From Poritiphilus flavus (GTDB lineage: Bacteria; Bacteroidota; Bacteroidia; Flavobacteriales; Flavobacteriaceae): a stretch of 64,000 nt of DNA. The DNA is taken from the NCBI RefSeq assembly GCF_009901585.1, contig NZ_WXYO01000009.1, positions 185,158-249,157 on the forward strand, read 5' to 3'. Below, piece by piece: positions 27,344 to 35,150 of the stretch. Position numbers and translations under genes: made by a program. Every line of letters starts with the position of its first letter. Positions within the stretch are counted from its first letter, which is position 1. The notes beneath the pieces were generated by a model, which saw only the letters and a program-made list of their open reading frames with translations, was not told the DNA's origin and made no database searches.

Positions 27344-29263
27344 TTATTTCGGGAACAGTATGCTTACCTTCAGCCCCTTGTTAAATTCAGGGGCTAAAAT
27401 AAGTGTTCCATCAATGTTCCGAATACGGTTTTCCGTATTCCGCAAACCATTTCCCTTTTTTTGTTCAGGCTTCATTCCTATGCCGTTGTCAACATATTGA
27501 ATGTGAATTTGATTGTGCCGCCTTTGAAAACTTAAGGAAACCAGGGAGGCTTCACTGTGTTTCTTCATATTGACCATTAGCTCGTGGATGGCCCTGTAAA
27601 CGGCAATTTTTTTGTAGTCCGCGGTATTTTTCCAAACAGACTCTTCCAGTCCCATGACTGCAATATTGGTGGTAGGGCTCTGGTATTGAGCTAGAAGCTT
27701 TTTTAGGCTGAGATGGAAATTCCGCGTGTCTACGTCTCCGGTTTCATAGGAAATGTCACGTGTCTTCTGATAAATGTGTTCCAGGGTGTCTAACACCTCA
27801 GGGCTTTCCGAACCGCTGTTGTGCTGCAGATTGGTCATCACCCCGTAGATATCATTAGCCAGCTCATCATGGACTTTTTTGGAAATCCGTTTTTCGGTGG
27901 TATAGATTTCCTGCATTTTTTCCTTTTTATGACGCTGAAGCATGAAATAGATATACAGTCCGCTAAGAGCTAATAGAATACTACCCAATGAAAGATAGAT
28001 GACTTTCTGGGTCTGTTGCTCAGCCAATTCTGCATTTTTTGTGGCCTCGGTCGCCTGAAGTTTTAAAATGGCTTCCTGCTTAATCCGATCATCGTATTTC
28101 ATCTTGGCGAATTGCGTTTTTACCTGCAAGTCTACGCTGTGCATACTGTCTTGTAGTGAGATATAGCGGAGCTTGTGATCGTCATTTCGAGTTTCTAGTC
28201 GCATGAGGTATTTTAAAGCGTCGATCTCTGCCCTGGGCACTGCCAGACGTCTGGAGATCTGTATCAGGGTATCCAGATAGCCTCTGGCCTGGACGGGTCT
28301 TTTATTGAGATAAGCTTCTGCCAGATGGGTGTAACTCGCCATTTGCCCGCGGAGATCATCTACTTCCTTTCTGATTTGAAGGGCTCTGTGAAGACCATTC
28401 GTAGCCTCGGGATTGCCCAATGCCCAGTTGGTGTAACTTAAGTTATCCAGGACTCGCGCATAATGTACAGACCTCTTAGCTGGTATACTGTCCAGCAATT
28501 TTAGGAGGATAGACCGGGCTGTTTCGTACTCCTTTTGTTCCATATAGATGGTAGCCAGGTTGTTCTGATAGATCTGCCGGTCGTTGGGACTCGCGGTAGT
28601 CTTAATAGCTAGGGTGTAGTAATTTATGGCATCCGTATGGTTAAGGAGTTTTCCGTGATTAGTTGCTAGTTCGTTGTAAACCGAAGCGATGAATTTCTTG
28701 TCCAGGCTCTCGTCCAGGTAACCCAATGCCTCGGTAAGCGTTTCTTTAGCGCCGAAATGGTCGTTCCGGTTTTTTTGAATTATACTCATGCTGAGTAGTC
28801 TTCTCCCGATGCGCGCGCTATCTTCTATTTTAATGAATTGGTTCTTTGCCTGGTTGTGATAATAAAAAGCGCTATCCGTGTCATGAGTTACGCGGCCGTG
28901 GTAATAAGCCATCAGGTGCTGGTACTTGCCCAGGCTTAGAAAGTTGCTACTGTTTTGGGAGTGAGTAGTGAGTATTTTTCCGGTGATGTACAGGCTGTCA
29001 TACTCTTTAAGGGCGTAGTGCAGGCTGCATTTAGAATACAATAGCTGTCCGTGAATTGAGTCCTTTCCCTGGCTTTTTGCAAGAGCAGTATTAATGTGTT
29101 CCTTCCTTTGATGCAGCGGCAGGCTGTCATTGATGGCTGATTGATAGGCGGCCATAACATCCTTGGGGATATTTGATTTAGCTGCTTTTGCTGTTTGGGT
29201 TGGGCTCGAACAAGAACAGCAGTAAAGAAGGACTATAAGGGGGATCAGGCGATACACAAGCAC
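27344..29263 (-). CDS. Sensor histidine kinase with TPR sensor region
   Basis: A 639-residue protein. An N-terminal signal (RLIPLIVLLYCCSCSS) may be lipid-modified. TPR-like helices fill residues about 40-390 and should be periplasmic. A membrane helix (about 408-430, VIYLSLGSILLALSGLYIYF) leads to the HisKA_3 dimerisation helix with the phospho-accepting His in KKVHDELANDIYG. The ATPase domain shows the N box HELMVNMKKHS, YVDNGIGM and GNGLRNTENRI. This is the common Bacteroidota TPR-type kinase architecture. The response regulator gene follows after three bases. A small lipoprotein gene ending in a strong terminator lies immediately upstream, and could supply a ligand for the TPR region; that is speculation. 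Confidence 0.88.
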   Translation of the reverse strand: MLVYRLIPLIVLLYCCSCSSPTQTAKAAKSNIPKDVMAAYQSAINDSLPLHQRKEHINTALAKSQGKDSIHGQLLYSKCSLHYALKEYDSLYITGKILTTHSQNSSNFLSLGKYQHLMAYYHGRVTHDTDSAFYYHNQAKNQFIKIEDSARIGRRLLSMSIIQKNRNDHFGAKETLTEALGYLDESLDKKFIASVYNELATNHGKLLNHTDAINYYTLAIKTTASPNDRQIYQNNLATIYMEQKEYETARSILLKLLDSIPAKRSVHYARVLDNLSYTNWALGNPEATNGLHRALQIRKEVDDLRGQMASYTHLAEAYLNKRPVQARGYLDTLIQISRRLAVPRAEIDALKYLMRLETRNDDHKLRYISLQDSMHSVDLQVKTQFAKMKYDDRIKQEAILKLQATEATKNAELAEQQTQKVIYLSLGSILLALSGLYIYFMLQRHKKEKMQEIYTTEKRISKKVHDELANDIYGVMTNLQHNSGSESPEVLDTLEHIYQKTRDISYETGDVDTRNFHLSLKKLLAQYQSPTTNIAVMGLEESVWKNTADYKKIAVYRAIHELMVNMKKHSEASLVSLSFQRRHNQIHIQYVDNGIGMKPEQKKGNGLRNTENRIRNIDGTLILAPEFNKGLKVSILFPK

Positions 29264-29281
29264 ACTTTTTGTAAATGTATC

Positions 29282-29315
29282 AAAAAAAACAAATCGCAGC
29301 TCAGGCTGCGATTTG
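29282..29315 (-). terminator. Intrinsic terminator of the small lipoprotein gene
   Basis: On the minus strand a perfect 11-bp stem (CAAATCGCAGC / GCTGCGATTTG) with a 4-base loop is followed by eight T residues. It lies 13 bases after the small lipoprotein stop and before the kinase start, so it separates the two transcripts. One of the clearest terminators in the window. Confidence 0.9.
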
Positions 29316-29327
29316 TGGATCTTTTGG

Positions 29328-29480
29328 CTATTGTTCTGGCTTGTCTTCTACGGAGCCATCATTGCCTTCTGTACCTTGTTCGTACAAGTTGCGATCTTCG
29401 GCAAAACTGTCGTTTGTGCAAGAAGTTAAAGACAATCCCATAATCAATACTACGGCCAGAACTTTGAATACATTTCTCAT
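29328..29480 (-). CDS. 50-residue lipoprotein
   Basis: An ATG at 29480 opens a 50-codon frame. The product starts MRNVFKVLAVVLIMGLSLTS followed by Cys21: a basic start, a hydrophobic core and an LTSC lipobox. The 29-residue mature part is strongly acidic (DGSVEDKPEQ at the end). A perfect intrinsic terminator follows the stop by 13 bases, which supports expression as a single-gene transcript. I do not recognise a family. It lies immediately upstream of a TPR-type histidine kinase gene. Confidence 0.78.
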   Translation of the reverse strand: MRNVFKVLAVVLIMGLSLTSCTNDSFAEDRNLYEQGTEGNDGSVEDKPEQ

Positions 29481-29600
29481 TTTTTAAAGATTTTTCGTTA
29501 ATAATTCCGTTAAAAAATGAGCGCGCTCTCTGCAATCCTTTTGAGGTACCGGTACTAAAGAATTACACTGCAAGGTGCTGAGACAGGGCCGGATTTAGGT

Positions 29601-29630
29601 GTCATGACCGGTCATGACGGGTCATGACCG
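29601..29630. repeat. Three tandem 10-bp palindromic repeats, candidate operator
   Basis: Three consecutive copies of GTCATGACCG, with one C-to-G change in the middle copy. Each contains the palindrome GTCATGAC, so three 8-bp palindromes lie on the same face of the helix, one turn apart. They end 46 bases before the start codon at 29677, between two divergent genes. This is typical of a cooperative operator. Confidence 0.6.
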
Positions 29631-29664
29631 ATAGGATTCAAAGAAATGGTATAGGGTTTTTGGT

Positions 29665-29672
29665 TATTTTTG
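29665..29672 (+). promoter_or_regulatory. Weak candidate -7 promoter element before the 244-residue protein
   Basis: TATTTTTG matches TAnnTTTG but lies only four bases before the ATG, which would give an essentially leaderless message. No TTTG partner is seen at the right distance, so this may be chance. Confidence 0.25.
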
Positions 29673-29676
29673 AGCC

Positions 29677-30411
29677 ATGGCCAACAGCACACTTTCAGAA
29701 GAGTATCTTCCCGCCTTTATGTATTTAGTGGATCTGATCGTGGCAGAGGAAGCTCAGGTGGATTATGACACTATTGCGGTGGAAGGTGTTGAAGAGCGTC
29801 AGGATATTGATGCCCGTACCATTAAACGCGCTTTTGAACTTAGGGAAGCTCTCAGGAAAGAAGCCTTGACCGGAAAGGTATACCGCCCCTCCTTTAAAAC
29901 GTTGAACGCCCTCACCTTCTATTATTTTGAAGGAAAAGAAAAGTTGTTTGCGGAATTTGCCCGGAAGCATAGTAAAAACATCGAAGAACACTTTTATAGG
30001 CATCGACCTTCAGATGCCGTAGTTTCAACCTTGTTTGAAAGTTCTCAGAACAAAATACAACGCTTAAAGACCCAGAAGACAGAACTGGAAAAGCTCCTGC
30101 AGGAGCTGGATGGAAAGTCTTTGGGGGAGTTTTTGGGAGAGTTGGTGGATGATCGTCTTGCGAGCTTCTACAAAAGGTCTGAAGCGGAAGGCCTGAAGAC
30201 GGAATTGGAGAGTTATATTGATCAGCAAATCAAGAGGGTGATACAAAAAGAAAAAAGGGCTTCGATACTGTTTCGTTTCTTTGGTTCTTTCGGGCTACTG
30301 CTGGTAGGGGTAGATCAGATCCAGGATATGAAGCGCAGAATTCTGGAGGACTTCACTGAAGAACAGGAGGCATTGCTGGACGACGATGATGAATTGTTGG
30401 ATATGATTTGA
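29677..30411 (+). CDS. Unknown helical protein
   Basis: A 244-residue protein with no signal peptide. The first 95 residues include a DARTIKRAFELREALRKEA helix and a conserved-looking TFYYFEGKEKLFAEFARKHS segment. Residues about 120-200 are predicted coiled coil (KIQRLKTQKTELEKLLQELD). A short hydrophobic helix follows at about 205-220 (SILFRFFGSFGLLLVGVDQ), then a very acidic tail. I do not recognise a family. It stands alone behind the tandem palindromes and is convergent with the pentapeptide gene, whose stop is 11 bases away. Confidence 0.7.
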   Translation: MANSTLSEEYLPAFMYLVDLIVAEEAQVDYDTIAVEGVEERQDIDARTIKRAFELREALRKEALTGKVYRPSFKTLNALTFYYFEGKEKLFAEFARKHSKNIEEHFYRHRPSDAVVSTLFESSQNKIQRLKTQKTELEKLLQELDGKSLGEFLGELVDDRLASFYKRSEAEGLKTELESYIDQQIKRVIQKEKRASILFRFFGSFGLLLVGVDQIQDMKRRILEDFTEEQEALLDDDDELLDMI

Positions 30412-30422
30412 TTAATCCGGCC

Positions 30423-32780
30423 TCAATCATCCCGATAACCATCATCCAATAACGGTCCAACCTTTATTGGACTTTCCCAGAGGACCTTGCCTTCTTTGAG
30501 GATATAGGCACTAGTGGGAACAACATCCAGCACATACAGTTTTGAATTTCTTAGGGTCGTAACACTGATATCCTTAAAAGTGTAGCGGACCACCAGATCA
30601 AAATAATAGTCGCTGCTGTATTGGCCTTTGGGAGGTTTTGGAATTTCATTGTCCCCGAGGGTAATATAATAGCGATCCGTATTTTCGGGTAATTTCAGAA
30701 AGGATCGAAGATTCCGGTTGTTTAGATGCAGGTAAAACTCCTGTGCCTCAAATGGCATGTCTTTGCTCTTAAAATAGGCAAGTGCTTTATAAGTCCCTTT
30801 GAATTTTTTGAACAAGAAGCGTTGGTTCTTCCCGGGAAGGGAGGTCCCTGCGCTTTGAAGCCTTCCCAGTTTATAGCTGTTGATGCGATAGGGTACATCC
30901 AGATGTTTTACTCGCAGCCTTGCCGCTCTTGCCAATGTCCATTTTTTGTACAACTCAACATGTTGCGGAGGCAGAAACCCACAGGCAGTTCCTTCCGGAT
31001 AGAAGCTATTCCAGCTGTTTTTTCCGGATTGCGCGGACTTATCTACAGCGCACCTGCTCAAGGCCAGGCTTTTCCAATCATAAGGTTTCAGCTCTTCTGG
31101 TCTCAACACCCCCTGGGCCAGCATGAGGACGTTTTGGGAATCCGCATCCCAATGCAATGGACCTTTATAGCGTGTATCTGAGACCTGTTTTTCAAGGGTA
31201 CTTAAAATTGCCTTAAGCTCTTCGCCGGAACCTTCAACGGCTTGCATTTGCTTGATGCTTGCATCTATAAAATCAATATGATTTCTCAGTTTACTTAGCA
31301 ATTTGTTGCCTCTCTGGGCGTGGTCCCAAAATTTGGCTTCAAAACGGTACGTAGCGTTGATATAATTCGGCCCTTCGCGGGAATACCTTCTGAGTACCCC
31401 TATAGGTTTGAGGGCATCCGCGTCCCTGAATTTCAAGCTCCCTGGAATACTTAATGGTAGCCGTGAAAGTTTGGATTGCTCGGCGCTGAAATCCGGATAT
31501 TTATAATCATAACGTGCGGATTCCCTGGTCTCACCAAAGATCTCCAGCCGAATGGGGTACTGAAAGGGAGCACTTCTGCGCAATTCCCTTTTTTGCTCCT
31601 TTGAAAACCCCACCGAGTTGGCAACAGCACCAGTAACATCCGTATTTTGGATGATGGCATTGGTGAAATCCGCCTTATCCAGTACACTGCCGTATAAAAT
31701 GGCATCTGTAAGATCGGCACCGGCAAAGTTGGCGCCACTAAGGTTGCAAAACGCGAGGCAAGCCCCTTTTAAGTTGGCTTTAGAAAAATCTGTATTGCTT
31801 AGATCTGATAGAAAGAAGGAACTTCTGTAAAGATCGGCTTCCGCAAAAGTGGCCTCCTTGCCTTGAAGATATTGGAACCTGGTTTCGCGGGCAACTACTT
31901 TATTAAAGGAGGCTTTTTCTGCCATGGCAAAGTTCAGTATTGCCTGGTCAAGTGTGGTACCGGTAAAATGGGTGCCTCTGAGGTCCGAGACCTCAAAGGT
32001 GGCCGACTTGAAGTTGGTGGCAAGTAACTGGGCTCCGGCAAGAGATATTCCATCAAAATTGGCGTTCTGATAGCTATAGCCGTTCCTGATAAGGCCTTCA
32101 AGCGCCTCATTTTGCCCACGAATGCTGCCATCACGGCTTGCCATGGCCCTATCCAGAATTTCAGTGGCTGCCAGCACATCAAAATTTCCTTTTGAGGCCT
32201 TTTCAGTCTTACAATTGGGTACTAAAACCACTTTTTCATCGCCGCTATCAGACACTTCAAGGATCTGATTTTTATAACAGGTTTTGCTGAAAGATGCCTG
32301 TAAACTGGAGACGCCATAGGCGCTAAAATCATAGCTGACCTTCCCGAATTCATTGGTGGTTTTGGTGCGTCCTTTGATGTCTACCTTTACGCCTTCCAGG
32401 AATTCCCCGGTTTCTCCATCGACCACGGTGATCCATAGAAGATTGTCCAGTACCCGTTTCATGACCAAATTATTGATCGCCCCGGAACCGAATACCACAA
32501 TATTCGTTGTGGGACCAACTGTGCGGTAGCCATCCATTTCTAAAACAAAGGAATAGCTCGGTTCTCCGACGACAAAACCGCCCTTTTTGGAAAACTTAAA
32601 TTTTCCTTCGCCATCTGTAAACTGAATTTCTCCTGTCGCAACCAGCTGCACGGAGACACCTTCAATACCCCTGTTGTTTACGTCAACCACTTTGCCCACG
32701 AGCTGATCCCGACGTTCCTGGCCCATGCCATTGGCTGTAAAAAATAGGAAACACAGGAAGAAAGCTTTGAGTGTTTGCAT
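30423..32780 (-). CDS. Exported protein with regulatory-like beta domains and pentapeptide repeats
   Basis: A 785-residue protein when started at the ATG at 32780, which gives a good signal peptide (MQTLKAFFLCFLFFTANGMG) and follows the upstream gene by seven bases. A longer frame with an unconvincing 80-residue extension is rejected. The mature N-terminus has two carboxypeptidase-regulatory-like domains (LVGKVVDVNNRGIEGVSVQL; VDGETGEFLEGVKVDIKG). Pentapeptide repeats follow (about residues 235-385: FDGISLAGAQLLATNFKSAT, NTDFSKANLKGACLAFCNLS, FAGADLTDAILYGSVLDKAD). The last 370 residues are unrecognised. A pentapeptide-repeat helix on an exported scaffold is unusual. The upstream membrane protein is probably its partner. 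Confidence 0.8.
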   Translation of the reverse strand: MQTLKAFFLCFLFFTANGMGQERRDQLVGKVVDVNNRGIEGVSVQLVATGEIQFTDGEGKFKFSKKGGFVVGEPSYSFVLEMDGYRTVGPTTNIVVFGSGAINNLVMKRVLDNLLWITVVDGETGEFLEGVKVDIKGRTKTTNEFGKVSYDFSAYGVSSLQASFSKTCYKNQILEVSDSGDEKVVLVPNCKTEKASKGNFDVLAATEILDRAMASRDGSIRGQNEALEGLIRNGYSYQNANFDGISLAGAQLLATNFKSATFEVSDLRGTHFTGTTLDQAILNFAMAEKASFNKVVARETRFQYLQGKEATFAEADLYRSSFFLSDLSNTDFSKANLKGACLAFCNLSGANFAGADLTDAILYGSVLDKADFTNAIIQNTDVTGAVANSVGFSKEQKRELRRSAPFQYPIRLEIFGETRESARYDYKYPDFSAEQSKLSRLPLSIPGSLKFRDADALKPIGVLRRYSREGPNYINATYRFEAKFWDHAQRGNKLLSKLRNHIDFIDASIKQMQAVEGSGEELKAILSTLEKQVSDTRYKGPLHWDADSQNVLMLAQGVLRPEELKPYDWKSLALSRCAVDKSAQSGKNSWNSFYPEGTACGFLPPQHVELYKKWTLARAARLRVKHLDVPYRINSYKLGRLQSAGTSLPGKNQRFLFKKFKGTYKALAYFKSKDMPFEAQEFYLHLNNRNLRSFLKLPENTDRYYITLGDNEIPKPPKGQYSSDYYFDLVVRYTFKDISVTTLRNSKLYVLDVVPTSAYILKEGKVLWESPIKVGPLLDDGYRDD

Positions 32781-32787
32781 AGGGCTG

Positions 32788-33324
32788 TTAATAGGTGTTG
32801 AATTGCAGGTTTGAAAATCGCATAGACCGGTGATAGAGTAGGGTGTCTGCAACGAACACATAGAAATCGTACTCCCGGTTTGAGTCGAGAAGGGATTGAG
32901 GTATGAGGGCCCTTGTCTTCCCATCCGGCCCTGAAACGGTTGAAGTACATTCATTGCATTGCTTGATGGTAAAATAGGCGCCAGCCAGCGGTTTTCCCTT
33001 GAATTGCAGGATTTCCACAATTTCGTTTGCCGCCGGGGTCGCGGAGGTTATATCCGCTTTTTCTTTGACGAAATTATCCGGCTGTGTATCTGGCTGCTCG
33101 TCTGCCGGCTTCTCTTCGGGCATTACGGCTTTCTCATGTTGCCCCTCAATTGGGGTAGGGGTGCTAAGGGTATCCTGACTTGCTTTTAAGAGTTCTTCGG
33201 GATTGGTTGCTCCAAAGTTTTTGGTCAGATATGGAATGAGTTTAAAAATGACCAGCGCAATGATCAATACCTTGGCCAGGGTAGAGAGCCAAAATCTAAT
33301 TTTCCGTTCTGTTCTGATATTCAT
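32788..33324 (-). CDS. Single-pass membrane protein, partner of the pentapeptide-repeat protein
   Basis: A 178-residue protein. One membrane helix (about 11-32) follows a basic start, then a disordered acidic linker rich in Pro, Glu and Asp (about 45-95), then a small beta domain with paired cysteines (FTIKQCNECTSTVSGPDGKT) that resembles a carboxypeptidase-regulatory-like fold. I do not recognise a specific family. It is seven bases from the corrected start of the pentapeptide-repeat gene, and both share a regulatory-like beta domain, so joint function outside the cytoplasm is likely. Confidence 0.7.
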   Translation of the reverse strand: MNIRTERKIRFWLSTLAKVLIIALVIFKLIPYLTKNFGATNPEELLKASQDTLSTPTPIEGQHEKAVMPEEKPADEQPDTQPDNFVKEKADITSATPAANEIVEILQFKGKPLAGAYFTIKQCNECTSTVSGPDGKTRALIPQSLLDSNREYDFYVFVADTLLYHRSMRFSNLQFNTY

Positions 33325-33506
33325 TCCGGTACTGTGCTAGGAAAAGCTTTCTGTAAATCTAGGGGCTTCTTTTGAGGATTACAAACGGGCTTTACAAACT
33401 TTTAGGCAAGCCGTGTTTATGGTGTTTTACAATGAGGAAAACCGTAAGGAAAACAGGGTGTAAGTATTTAGTTTCGGATCCTAACAGAGATAAAATAATA
33501 ACGGCT

Positions 33507-33950
33507 ATGAAATTATTTAAAAAAGAGATACTAAAGTATATGATACTTCCTTTGTTTTTGCTTGCGCTTGGTTGCAATAGCGAAGATGAAGGGGAATCTG
33601 AAGCAGAACAGGCTGAAGTTTCGCAATTGAACTCCAATTTAGGAGTTTGGGAAGGCAGCGGCATGCAACCTGGCATTTCCTGGACGATTAAGATCACCCT
33701 GGCAGAAAATGAGCAGTTAATTGAATATCCCTCGCTGGATTGTGGTGGCTTTCTCACCCTGCTGGAAGAGGGTGATGGGGTTTTGCTATTCCGGGAGACC
33801 ATCACTTTCAACACGGTATGTGCTGACCAGGGTTTTGTGGAATTGATAGAAACTTCGGCCACGACTATGGATTACAACTACTATTGGCCAAACGCGTCGA
33901 ACGAACAGGGAGAGCTGGGTGCTACGGGTAGTGTTACTAAGGTGGATTGA
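33507..33950 (+). CDS. Lipoprotein of unknown function
   Basis: A 147-residue protein when started at the ATG at 33507, which gives a standard lipoprotein signal (LKYMILPLFLLALGCNSE). An upstream in-frame ATG would add 45 residues without signal-like character and is not preferred. The mature part starts with an acidic linker, then a small beta-rich domain (LGVWEGSGMQPGISWTIKIT, with LIEYPSLDCGGFLTLLEEGD) that looks like a lipocalin-type or similar ligand-binding barrel. No firm family. It stands alone, divergent from the membrane-protein operon. Confidence 0.75.
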   Translation: MKLFKKEILKYMILPLFLLALGCNSEDEGESEAEQAEVSQLNSNLGVWEGSGMQPGISWTIKITLAENEQLIEYPSLDCGGFLTLLEEGDGVLLFRETITFNTVCADQGFVELIETSATTMDYNYYWPNASNEQGELGATGSVTKVD

Positions 33951-34656
33951 GGTTTTGTTCCCCGGTGAAAGGCTCTAATAACTGTTTAAAATCATCAATC
34001 CTGAGATACTATGAGATTTCAGATATTATAGAAAAACCATAGAATTTCCATGGGAAAAATACAATGTAAACTAAAGAAAAACCTTTGATTTTCTATGGTT
34101 TTTCTATAATGAAAGTTGAAAGTAAATCATTACATTGTGATCAATCAACTACCCCCAAAATTTACTTCATTAGGAAACTGCCTTCTTCCTGCAAAGGTAC
34201 CTCCCCGATATTAATTGTTTTCAATAACCAAATCATTTTTTGATATGAGACAAAGGTCTGTTTGGATTTTTGCCTGGAGACATCAGGTTTTTTAGGGGGG
34301 ATAACCTAGCTAATTCCTAATAAGCACTTAGTAAGTTATAAATGGCTTTCAAAACCAAGATGGCATTTTTTTGAGGGCGTCAGGAGGGTACCGGAGGAGC
34401 TATAATCTACCTTTCGAAACTTGAACTAATAAGTGATTTACAGACCTTTGAGAATTTATTCTCACGGAATGGGTTACTCCTTCCAAATTCAGTTCAAAAC
34501 TGTGGAGAACACCAGTTTTTCTAAGGATTTTGTACAATGTCTTTTATTATTTTTCGGTCTCCCCTCCCCAAGAACTATACAATTAATTTTTATGGCTGAG
34601 CTGAGCCCTATCTGCTTGTGGCGCTATTCTTTACTAACCCTTAAAACTCATTTGAA
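33951..34656. other. 706-bp intergenic region at the left edge of the AT-rich island
   Basis: Contains the 86-bp inverted-repeat element at 34025-34110 (listed separately). The remainder shows no gene I can support. A 75-codon frame at 34433-34660 overlaps the next start codon but has no protein-like features. No direct repeat matching the right edge near 51.9 kb was found by eye. Confidence 0.5.
34025..34110. repeat. 86-bp element with perfect 20-bp terminal inverted repeats
   Basis: ATTATAGAAAAACCATAGAA at 34025-34044 is the exact reverse complement of 34091-34110, around a 46-base spacer that contains a small hairpin TTTCC-ATG-GGAAA. It lies 74 bases after a lipoprotein gene and at the left edge of the AT-rich island. 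It could be a MITE-like element, a large terminator-type hairpin, or a recombination site; no target duplication is visible. Confidence 0.7.
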
Positions 34657-35121
34657 ATGAGCAGACTGTATTATGAGAAAGTCACGATTCCAACAAGAAA
34701 TCCAATCGTCGCGGCAGATAGCGACGAGCCTGAAGTAAGTAACAACCAAGATATAAAAGGTTACTTGGAAAAGGTTTCAAGTTTGATACCTGCTGAAGTA
34801 ATTGCGGGATATTTAACAATGTTTGGTTTTGTACCATTGATTGATGAAACTACACAAGGAATTCTCTCCAAAAATGAAACTACGGTTGCTTGGATTGTAT
34901 TCTTTTTCTGTTTTTTACTTACTCCAATATATCTCAACTACCAAGCAGAAAAGGGGAAACCAAAACAAATACACTTGATTATTTCTAGTGTTGCCTTCGT
35001 AATATGGTCTTATGTTACTACTGGGGCATCATTGATTCCTGATTACTACAACGCCGCATTAGGCTCTATTTTTCTAGTCGCCTTTAGCCTGATTAGTGGA
35101 TTCGTTAAACTCAACAAATAA
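34657..35121 (+). CDS. Small polytopic membrane protein, first gene of the subtilase module
   Basis: A 154-residue protein with a soluble N-terminus (about 1-40) and about four hydrophobic segments (for example 44-62, 76-93, 105-121, 132-149). I do not recognise a family. The segment IKGYLEKVSSLIPAEVIAGYLTM has the look of a conserved motif. It precedes the subtilase gene by 29 bases, co-directional, and the sequence here becomes visibly AT-richer. It may anchor the module at the membrane or be the killing component; both are inference. Confidence 0.65.
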   Translation: MSRLYYEKVTIPTRNPIVAADSDEPEVSNNQDIKGYLEKVSSLIPAEVIAGYLTMFGFVPLIDETTQGILSKNETTVAWIVFFFCFLLTPIYLNYQAEKGKPKQIHLIISSVAFVIWSYVTTGASLIPDYYNAALGSIFLVAFSLISGFVKLNK

Positions 35122-35150
35122 TAGATCCCATAATACTGCTTAAAAAATCT

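Noticed and set aside
32781..33020. An 80-residue N-terminal extension of the pentapeptide-repeat protein.
   Set aside because: It overlaps the upstream membrane-protein gene and hides a good signal peptide that begins at 32780.
34433..34660. A 75-codon plus-strand frame overlapping the next ATG by four bases.
   Set aside because: The sequence has no domain, signal or codon character and reads like random translation; the overlap alone does not make a gene.
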